Shown piece after piece: positions 54,824 through 64,000 of a stretch of DNA of 64,000 nucleotides (position 1 is its first letter; each line of letters opens with the position of its first letter). The DNA is taken from positions 37,061,623 through 37,125,622 of the forward strand of contig NC_135172.1 in NCBI RefSeq assembly GCF_041146795.1, in the 5' to 3' direction. A model generated the notes under the pieces. The model worked only from the letters and a program-made list of their open reading frames with translations. It had not been told where the DNA came from and did no database searches. This stretch comes from Maylandia zebra (Eukaryota > Chordata > Actinopteri > Cichliformes > Cichlidae). Position numbers and translations under genes: made by a program.

Positions 54824-56517
54824 AAAAAATCATATTTGGTGATGTACAGAGCACTCTGAGCTCCCTAAATTGTTCTGTGAATGTTCATGCAGTAAATTCT
54901 CAGTGAACACAAGAAGAACACAGTGACCTTTTTATAAAGAAAAAAGACTGAATCTTAATCCAAGAAGAGAAATTCTAATAGCTTCCTTCCTGTTATCCTT
55001 GAAAAGACTGTAACATTTTTGTGGGCTTTTCTCTCTTAAATCTTTTTCATAGAGGAAAAAAAAAATGACAGTTTTCCCAGTCAACATCTAATGGCCTACA
55101 TCAGATCTCTGTCCCTGCCAAATAAACCCATACTCTGAATGAATCTTAAAGAGGACTCTGTCTACCTCCAGCTGTGTCGACGTGGTTGGTTGGATGGTTA
55201 TGTTCCTGGGACAGAAATTTTAAATGCATGACTGACATTGGAAAAACATAAATTCTAACGTGAAGCGCAATACGCTCCAAGTTTCTATTTCAGGACCACT
55301 TCAATTACTGAATTTAAAAAACAATGTAGCACCAAGCTGGGTGAAGATGTAGAAACTTTGCAAGCAGACTCGACATATCTGAATGATCTAATCCCAGACA
55401 GCGGCACCCACCATCGCACTATGTGGGCTGAGAGTTAAGAGGTCTTGCTGATGTCTGGGGTAATAAAAATGAAGCGCTTGCTTTTGTGTAGTGATTAATG
55501 AGAGCTCTTGTCAGTGTGAAGAAAAGCGAGGATGAGGTAATTAAAGTGCATCTGCATTGGTGCGAGGTTTAAGAGCCGCAGCCTGCTAATTAGCAGAGAT
55601 GCTATTAAAAGGAAACTGTGATGCAAGTGCTCATCACCTACCACCTCACACACAAAAACAGACATTAACCTTTTACCTGGAAAGCCAGCTAGTCTTTAAA
55701 TCGTCTTTATTCAAAAACAACGTCACTGTTAATTCTTAGCAGATGATGGCATTATTCACCATAGTTTTGAAATACTGGTGAGATTTCTTTAATATTATTT
55801 AGATTAAATCAAGATATTTGCTTATAGAATACTTTTTTTTAAAACTTATTCACTGCCATGCAGTAGTACATGTTGAGGTCATGATAAAACTTTCTAAATA
55901 ACCCTGAACTGATTAAAATCTTGTTGGCTCAATCTATTATTTCCAATGAAGCTCAGAAGACAAGTATTATTATTATTATGAGTGGTTGGGAATTCATACT
56001 GGCCTTTGTTGGACAGAGAAGTGATTCTTTTGAAAAGATCTAATGGTAGCAGCTGGGTGTAAGTTCAATTTTATGAGTGTATGCGTAATCTCCTGCTTAG
56101 TCACTGCTGATTAGGTAGGTAGCAGGATTCCTGATGCTGTAATGGCCAACATCTGTGTATTTTGAAGGTAGAGTCCAGAGATCGTTAGCCAACCCTAACA
56201 TAAGAAGTTAAAGCAGGGCAGAAACAACTTTTGTTGTTCTCAGTACTGACAAAATCCACCTAATAGCTTCCTATTTAAAGTGTTATATCTTGTTAAATCT
56301 ATACATAACCTCTTGATTCCAATTATTTTCTGGATGTAGCTCTGTATTTTACATTAAAAAGAGGCCCTGCTTGATAACAGGTAAGCCAGGCAACTGTTTA
56401 GGGTTACAGGCCAGTGGGGGAGGGGGGCTCTGAGGTTGGACAAACTTTCAACTACAGCAGTGGCAATGTAGAAAGTTTGCAATGACAGTAGCTGACTCTC
56501 TTCCATTGCAAGTATCA
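54824..56517. other. no gene seen; possible conserved element
   Basis: Non-coding. The part at 55380-55640 has less low-complexity sequence than its flanks and contains homeodomain-type ctaattagc and gtaattaaag sites. This is weak evidence for a conserved non-coding element. Confidence 0.25.
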
Positions 56518-56525
56518 TATATGAT

Positions 56526-56964
56526 CAGGGATGGGCACTGTGATTACTTTTTTCAAGTAACGAGGAACGTAAGGGATTACTGTTGCAAAAAAAGTAATGT
56601 TGTTTGTGAGAGTGTCTCCTGACAATGACGTACGAGCATTTGGCGTCCGTGGTAGCATCACACATGTGTAGATCAACAAAGCATAATATGGAGTGTGGGA
56701 GAGAGTACGACCATGCAGCATTTAAAGCTTGTAAGTAACACCATTACTTTAATTTTGGTTCCATTAAAAAGTGACACAAACATTAGCGTCCACTGAAGAT
56801 CCTGCTGCTGAATCTTTACTTTTAGTTATTTTTTGCTGGAATATGCAGAAAAAATAGAATTGGGCTGAAAGGGCTAAAGTAATCAGGTTGTGTATCATGT
56901 TTTTTAAAAGTAACTAAGTAATAAAGTAACTAAATACTTTTTTAAAGTAACTTGACCAACACTG
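56526..56964. mobile_element. short hAT element, sibling of the one at 32194
   Basis: Ends cagggatgggcactg and cttgaccaacactg mirror the ends of the element at 32194-33865, in the opposite direction. Inner blocks match too (ttgggctgaaag, ctctcccacactcc on the other strand). The flanks tatatgat (56518-56525) and catatgat (56965-56972) are an 8-bp target duplication with one mismatch. The 439-bp copy has no coding capacity and lacks the nested LINE. Confidence 0.8.
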
Positions 56965-56972
56965 CATATGAT

Positions 56973-58543
56973 TATGCGTGACAAAAGTAATGCCAGCTTG
57001 GAAAACATCACAATGAAAACAAAGAGAGAAAACAAGGGAGACAGATGTGAGTGTATCAAATAATAAATATAATGCTAAATAATCAACTGCTGCTAGTCTA
57101 GCCCTAAATATGAGGAAGATTTGAATAACTTCCACTAGCATTACGTACTTCTTTTGCTTATTTTGATGTTGCAGCCTTGTGTGGTAATGTAACAGAGTGG
57201 AGTTCATCAGGACACAGACAGTAATCTTTTTAGCATAGCTAGCAGACCAAAAAAACGTAGGAGCTAGCTGGAGTATTAACGCCTAATAACCAGTCAGTGT
57301 GCTCTTTGGCTGCCGTTTCCTTGTTATTTTATAGCACTGTTGTTGGTGGCGTCAGATTATTTGTAACATAAGTGATAAATACTGATTAGAGCCCCCCTGC
57401 CCCCGAGAATTTTTGCTAAGAACCCCAACAGTCTCCGCTAAAGATGTCTTAATTTGAAAAATACCAGGCTATCACTCTTGTGATAGCTTGTTCAGTAATG
57501 TTTGTCACTATTTACTGTTTGCTCGGTTCTCAGAACCATTTTATCAGCACAAAATATTCAACAATTGAAGCTGAGAGGACAGAAATGCCATTTAACGCAG
57601 ACAAATGGAGTCAGCCCCAAGGCTTTAACATTTACAAAGTTAAATGACAGAAACAAAACGAGCAGAAGTAGTTTCTGTTTTGTCATTTTTTTAATATTCT
57701 GACTTCTAAAACAGACTCACAAAGACACATTAAGCTCCTATTTACCTTATAATAAATGCTGGATGGTCTCCATTTTTGGACTCTGCCCTGTCTTGCCAAT
57801 TGGCAGTTCATGTTCTCGTGCATTCTTTCATCTTTCTTTCAACTTTCATCTGCCACAAATGAACTGTGTAAGATATGTGACTAGACTGATGAAGAAAATT
57901 TTTGACCACCCGGATTTAATGTGGAAAAAAACTTGATCATTTACATAAACTAATTTTTTATTTTTTCATCCATCAATTTATTGTCTTAACAATTTATCCA
58001 ATTCAGAGTCACAGGATTGCTCTTGTTTGCAGATATCAATGAAGTCGCTTCATTGCTTTGAACTTTGTTGGCTACTGTGATGGACATCAGATATCTCTCT
58101 ATGCATATACACAGAGACCTTAATTATACATTATTAATTTTTTTAATGTTTTTCATGCTGAAGATTTACATTGCTAGCACTAATATGAAACCTTACCACT
58201 GTGGGTGGGTTGAAATGTTAAAGCCATCCATCTTTCTTCGCTCCAGTCCCCTCCACCTATTTAATTTCCGTTTTGCCATCAGTGTCACAGCCGTGATGAA
58301 ATGTCTGTGGGTGGCAGTGCTCTGAAGATTAAAGCTTTATATCAATAGAATACATATTAACTCAAGTGTCATTGCAGAGCTGTTGATAAAAACATGCTTT
58401 CTCAGATCAAAGTATTGAACTCACGGACCAGCAGTAATACCTTTAAATGGGCCAATATTGTTGCACACTGTTGTGGTGGATTGGGAAGCTGTTTGCATAA
58501 GAAGCTCCTCCTTCACTTTTCCTTCATTTGTCTTCTACTTGAG
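56973..58543. other. no firm gene before the 58.5-kb exon
   Basis: AT-rich. If the exon at 58544 is real, part of this is its upstream intron; no earlier exon was found. Confidence 0.3.
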
Positions 58544-58718
58544 TGGTTACGCAGGGATGAGAGTACTGAAGTGTGTGGCAGATTTAGTGCAGGCCGCCCA
58601 CAGCTGTGTGACGCTGCAGGACATCGTGTTGGCTGAAGGACAGATAACTGCTTTCACGACACTGATCTTGCTCAGCATAGTTTGGTACAGGCTGTACCTG
58701 GTGACACAGCAAAAGTAA
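58544..58718 (+). CDS. candidate terminal exon of an unidentified gene
   Basis: A pyrimidine-rich acceptor (tttgtcttctacttgag) precedes an open frame reading GYAGMRVLKCVADLVQAA, then CVTLQDIVLAEGQ, a hydrophobic helix (TAFTTLILLSIVWYRLYLV), and TAA at 58716-58718. Codon use is rich in GTG and CTG, as in coding DNA, and AATAAA follows about 90 bases on (58808). This fits the last exon of a membrane or tail-anchored protein of about 57 residues in this exon. Upstream exons were not found and I do not recognise the family. Confidence 0.4.
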
Positions 58719-58807
58719 CCTGCCAGCTCACACATAATCGTAACACTGCTGACAGTTATTGTGCTGTCTGACCTTTTTCTACTGTCAGGTAATTTGTCTT
58801 ATGACTC

Positions 58808-58813
58808 TAATAA
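58808..58813 (+). terminator. poly(A) signal after the candidate terminal exon
   Basis: AATAAA in ctctaataaaggtc, 90 bases after the TAA, which supports a transcript end here. Confidence 0.4.
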
Positions 58814-59761
58814 AGGTCAAACCTCATCTCTAGGATTAAAGGACATTTATCCTTAATAGCAGGAATAAATTCTTTAACACCCCATATAACATTTACAGAA
58901 AACCAAGAGATGATGAATACGACATGGCATAATACAATTTCAAGCACTTGTTTTTATAAGCTTTTAAAGCATCTGTAACTCATCTAAAAGCAAGTTGATG
59001 TGAGGATTTATATAAAAAACAAAACAGTATTTGTTTGAGAGACTGGTGATCTGCTCATGATGTATCCTACCTGATGGATAGATGTATGCATATATGTAGG
59101 TAAGTGTGGCAGCCCCTGGCATCAGCAATGACAGAAGAGTCTCATTCACTGGGCATTGTTGAGCAAACTACAAAAATAAGAAAAAATTTCTACTCACACA
59201 GTCCCTTTGAATTATGCTTTACCGATAAACAATAACAAAAAATTTGTTTAAATTAAGTCAGGTAAATTCAAAAATAAGTACTTCTGAGATTTACTTTCAG
59301 TCACTGATTAAATAAAACAAAAAAGGGTGCTTCACAGGTTAATCAAATAAAATATAACATTACATCACATACCTTGTTCCGCTTGCCAAGGGGGAAAACT
59401 CCCGTGAACATTTAAACATTTGATCCCTTCCTCGTGGAGCGCTGCTAGCTTAAGTGACACACATGCATCCATTTGCTAAAAATAGCAATTCAACGTAAGT
59501 ATAGAACGAGAGAGTTTACAGATATATCACGATGCAAACACAGTAGCAAACCTTATGTCAGAAACAGACTTAACAGTGTATTTTATCCCATCCTATGATG
59601 CTCCATCTAAGCACATTTCTTTGAGCAAAAGGCTGATTTTCTCAGCCTGCAATTATTTCTAGATGAAGCAGTGCTGATGGGCAATCGTAGCCAATCAAAA
59701 ATCCCACTTAACAGTCTTAAAGTGGCTGTAGCTTTTTTGCCAGTTGCCCTAGGTGTGGCCA

Positions 59762-61200
59762 CTAAAGTGCAGTATCCTTTGCAGGAATGTGAGACTTATT
59801 AGCTGGGATGAAATCCCTTGTGTACACCTGGCGTAGTTGAACATGCAACTCACTGTTGAACCCATGAACTTGCAATCCACAAGCAACTTCACTATGACTG
59901 TCTATGTCAGTGTATTGAACTGCACTGACTGAGGCTTCACATTTAGTCCAGAGACCAGATGAAAGTTGAGTCACTCTGTGTGCTAAGAAGAGCATATGTG
60001 AAAATCTATCTGTGGGGGTCTGATGCCAAAGACACAAAAACTGGAACAATACTAGATGTAGCAGAGGAGTATCTTGTCAATGTGGGTGACATGACATTGT
60101 GAACTTCCTTTGTCTCATTTCCTTCAGATGGTGAATCACTTTGACATTTCACTGGCACCCTCATTTCTCTCTATGTCCAATCAGGTTGGATGGCTTCGAC
60201 CACATACAGTGCATGTGTGCCTTCTCTTGCATTCTTTACTAGTGTGACCCGTCACCTGGAAGATAACTTTTCGAGTACAACATTTTTCTCCTGCAGGGAA
60301 GGATTTTTTGGCCAATCAATGCCATAAAAGATATCTTCCAGTCTTTAAACTTTAAAGGGTCACCAGTGAACACTGTGGGTTCAGGTGCAGGCAGACGGTT
60401 GGAGACAAGCTTGCAAGCTCCTGTGTCAGGCTGACCTCCTCCTGCTTTCACAAAATCTCAGGTGGTGCACATTGAGGTTGAAATGGTTTTTGGCCTGTGG
60501 GATCAATGAATTTAGAGATTCAATAATTTGGCTGTAAGGCTGTGATTTGTCATCTGCCTCATCCTTAAAGCCTTCCAATCTATTGCAATTGTTGTAAGCT
60601 CTCACTCTTGCTGCTGCTACTTTTACCTTATTTTCTGCTTGTAGCTGTTGTAGTTTATTTCTCTCGTCCTCTAGTTTTACTGTAAATTCTGCAATTGTTT
60701 GTGCTTCTTTGATTTTCCATTCATGCTAAGCTACTCAACTTTGCTTGCTGTTCATGTATTTGTTGCATTGCTTTCGTCTGTTCTAGTTTAGCTGCAAGGT
60801 CAGCTTCTGCGTCCACAAGTTTGCTAGAAGACACAGAGGCGGCTCTGGAGTATGAATCTGAGCCTGAGAATCTGAATGCTCTGAAATAACTGTTTCTGTT
60901 TCAGTTTCCCCCCCAAAACAGATCCATACTCCTCTTTACTTATTATCATCCTTAAAAGCTCCTTCTTGAGCCTGTCATTAAAGGTCTTATCTATATCTTC
61001 TAGTCGTTTACCAATAAGATCACAAATTTCTGTTGTTAGGGCAACACACTCATCCATTCTCTCGACAACATCTGGAGTAGACGTATGATTATGGCAGATA
61101 GGCTCATACAGTTGATGCACTAATGCTTCTTTAGCCTTAATGTCAATTTGTGTTCTAATAAGGTCTTCTGTTGAGCAAAAACCTTTTAGTTTCGGTCAAA
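59762..61200 (-). mobile_element. BEL/Pao-like fossil fragment
   Basis: Minus-strand sequence keeps a block typical of Pao-type elements, 'FTGDPLKFKDWKISFMALIG', with a Lys/Glu-rich coiled part upstream of it and weaker protease-region-like sequence downstream. The copy is incomplete and broken in several places, no LTRs were seen and the outer limits are uncertain. It looks old. Confidence 0.65.
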
Positions 61201-62269
61201 TCCCTGTTGCTAACTCCTTCCAGGACTCATAAGCCTTGCTAAATGACCCTTTGTTTTTCTTGGCTTCCTGTTAATGCATCTCCTGCCCATTTTTTGTTAG
61301 TCTTCACTCTCTGGAGCAGGACCTGGCCTGTCTTGTCTCTGTAGATTTGTCCGTTTTTTTCAATGGAGGAAAAAGGTTTTTTTGTTTTGTTTTGTTTTTT
61401 GGCTTGGTGCACCTGCCCTTTATGTGTATATATCTGAACTCAAATGGGTGAACCAGTTTAACCAAGGTGTACAGACCATCATCGAGCAGTTGTCACTTGG
61501 AATGTTACATCATTTCTGTCAGTTCATCTCAGAAATTAACATGTTGATTATTTTTCCCTTTCAACAAGAATCACCAATTTTTGGATAGGTCGATCGATAA
61601 CGAGGGGCTTTTAAAGCACGATCCTGTTCCTTAGTCCGACTAAGTATGTATGTACGGATGTATAGGTAGTCTTTCAACACGTGAGCCTTTCTTTCTAGCA
61701 AAAGGTTTAACATTATAGGTTATTGCCTCTTAATAGAGGTTCCCTAATGTTTGTTAATTTTTATCATAGCGAAGGTTACAATGTCATATGAAATTTGCAA
61801 ATTTAGGAAAATCCAGCACTAAACTGAAATACTGATAATTTTAAAATAACTATTTAAAGCAGTGTAAGTCATTTATTTTAAAATCAGTCCTAGCTTTTCC
61901 AGGCCATCTGTTGCTCCATGACTCCATCTGACTATTTATTAATCCTGTCAGGGTAGAATCCCAAAAACAAACACTTTTTCTTTTTATAAACACAAGATCT
62001 CAGCAATAAAAGCCTCATAAAGAGGTTAAAACAAAAGATAGTTCTTTTAAAAAGATAAATAAATCAGGAATTAAAGTCAATACCATTAGAAATTATCCCC
62101 TATCTTGGGGATAATTGCTAGCAGCTTGCCACATTAACCTTTAAACCCTTTTATTTTAGCTACTTAAGATGCATGGCAGCAGTCACACTCCGCCTTGGGC
62201 CTAGATGTACAGCTGTTTGTCAACACACCACTTAAAGACAACCCCAATATCCTTGCAGCTTTAGCAGAT
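61201..62269. other. no gene recognised
   Basis: Some of the left part may be more of the BEL/Pao-like fossil. T-rich tract near 61376-61400. A short plus-strand frame at 61382-61588 has no support. Confidence 0.3.
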
Positions 62270-63315
62270 GCTATATCACAAACCTGGGTTTGACATTAGT
62301 TCAGTTGGAGACCTACTAATAATATGTTTACTAGCTTCAGACAGCTATCCGAATTCAATGGTCTACACAGACATAATCTTTTTAAATGCCTACAGATTAA
62401 ACATTGGGTCAGGAGCCAAACATTAGCATACCATACCAAACGTAACTCCACAAAAGGCCTTATTTCTTCTGTTTATGAAATTGTCACTGACAATTTACCA
62501 GCCTGTGATAATTGTTCAAAAAAAATCAAATAAGGAATTAGACTTAAATTGAACATATGAAGACAGTAATTTGTCTGGTTGCTAAATTCATCTCAGACAT
62601 GATTGTTATCTACTCAACACAGTTAATATTATCCACTGAATATTACACTTCATATAGACTGAGTAAACTGAGAGACTGTATCTCTGACCAGTTCAAAAGG
62701 TGTAAAATCTCTGTTGGGGATCTTGTTCATATGCTTTGGAGTTGTGTGCAGTTACAGTCCTACTGGAACGCTGTGATCACAATAACCTCAGAGGTGTGTG
62801 AATTTCATTTGGACTCTGCTCCTAAGATCTGGATACTTGGAGATACTTTGCGTTGCTTCCAACTACTGTAGCAAAATGCGTATACTTAAAAAACTGGAAA
62901 TCAACAGCACTTCCGAGCCAGAAACACTGGATTAACGAGCTGTCATCAAACTACACTCCTGAAAAAATCCTCCATTCAGTATAGGGGGAAATGAACAGTT
63001 TGAGCAAACATGGACTCGCTTTTTGAATTTTCTAACATGACTAGGCTTGATGGACTATTCTTTTCTGGTTTGGCTACAGCTTTTACTTATTTTACTTATT
63101 TATCTTTATTCTATACTTTATTTACTTTATTTTCACTCCTAAATGTTTGTGTTAGATGGAACTGTTAAAATTAATTTTAATATATACATTGTGATTTTGT
63201 TTGTCCCTTATTTATTTACTTTTTCTTAAATAGAATGTACTGCTGTGAAGCACACTAGATGTCAACTTTTGTTAATGATCATATGTTCTTAATAAAAAAA
63301 AAATAAAGATAAATA
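62270..63315 (+). mobile_element. L1-type LINE 3' end
   Basis: The plus strand reads pieces of an L1/Tx1-type ORF2 end: 'FRQLSEFNGLHRHNLFKCLQ', then 'VGDLVHMLWSCVQLQSYWNA', which matches the HMLWSCPKLQ-FW block of fish L1 elements. A 3' untranslated region and an A-rich tail (63291-63318) follow. Several frame interruptions show it is dead. It is 5'-truncated; no target duplication was resolved. Confidence 0.7.
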
Positions 63316-63318
63316 AAT

Positions 63319-64000
63319 CTCTTATAGATTTAAAGGTTCATACAAACTTACCCAGTCCTGATATTTATAAAGTAATTTAAAAGTGTGGATATGAAGTCAC
63401 TTTAATAGAAAAAACTACATTTAGATTTGCAAGGCTTAACAGTCATGCTGCTGGGTAGTGCAGTTTGTCTTCTGTCTTGCTTATATGTAGATAATTTAAT
63501 TTGCACCATAATAAAACAATTAAAATAAAATAAAAATCACAAAAGTAAAAAAGACATATTTTGGAAATTCATCAATAACACGATAAAATTAGAATTTCCG
63601 AGCTTTTCACTGTGTCCAACAAACGGATTGCAAATGCAGGCAACTAAATCAACACTTTACGGTTTGCACAGAAAGACAAACAGCGTTTCTGATTACAGAG
63701 GCTGTCCTGAGGAGGCTATTTATTTTCTCTTCTCTAACAGCTGGGGTGAGAGCCAGGGGAGGTCAGTCATTGTTCTACCCTTTCACGAGGCTTTATGGAG
63801 GATCAAAGGCTCATCACCGAGCCTCGTTTCCACAGCATCTTTACAGCATGGGCTCAAACTGATTTGATGGTATCACACATTTTCTTCCAGTTGGTTCCTC
63901 TTAGACAAAAATAAAACTGTGGAGTGGCATTTGAGAAACACAGAACCGGGACACATCTTTCAGAAGCTCCTGCATTTCTAAAGAATAAGTATTAGAAAAA
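63319..64000. other. right flank, nothing recognised
   Basis: AT-rich, then mixed sequence. A plus-strand frame at 63628-63867 lacks splice or codon support. Confidence 0.3.

Overview
The window is vertebrate nuclear DNA, almost certainly from a percomorph teleost and possibly a cichlid. The evidence is intron-split genes with GT-AG splice sites, vertebrate-specific proteins, AT-rich non-coding DNA, and fish-type repeats (hAT and Tc1 MITEs, L1- and L2-like LINE ends, a GIY-YIG retroelement tail). Species is inferred from general look only. The gene set (GCDH, SYCE2, ACP5, ILF3, PTGER1) lies on human 19p13, so this looks like a rearranged piece of that synteny block.

Layout. 1-5.9 kb: the end of an unrecognised minus-strand gene (two firm exons, one possible first exon) plus a SINE-like fragment. 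6.0-9.7 kb: GCDH (+), 11 coding exons, 440 residues. 10.0-12.3 kb: SYCE2 (-), converging on GCDH as in human. 14.5-15.6 kb: a two-exon gene (+) for a small single-pass membrane protein. 18.6-20.6 kb: ACP5, tartrate-resistant acid phosphatase (-), 333 residues. 22.2-36.4 kb: an ILF3-family gene (-), 19 coding exons, 864 residues, with an N-terminal extension I do not know from mammalian ILF3 and one GC-AG intron. 39.2-45.0 kb: PTGER1 (-), with a TATA-type promoter and a non-coding first exon. 45-64 kb is gene-poor and rich in repeats: LINE pieces, DNA transposons, a Ty3-like fossil, a BEL/Pao-like fossil, and one candidate terminal exon of an unidentified plus-strand gene at 58.5 kb.

The genes do not form one pathway. 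They are separate single-copy genes: mitochondrial lysine/tryptophan breakdown (GCDH), meiotic chromosome synapsis (SYCE2), secreted/lysosomal phosphatase (ACP5), double-stranded RNA binding (ILF3) and prostaglandin E2 signalling (PTGER1). Each main coding model was spliced by hand; the splice phases join and the coding lengths are multiples of three.

I found no convincing new biological system. The best leads are the ILF3 N-terminal extension, the two unidentified gene pieces at 1.5-4.1 kb and 58.5 kb, a tail-only retroposon with a clean 14-bp target duplication, and well-bounded MITEs with intact target duplications, one holding a nested LINE.
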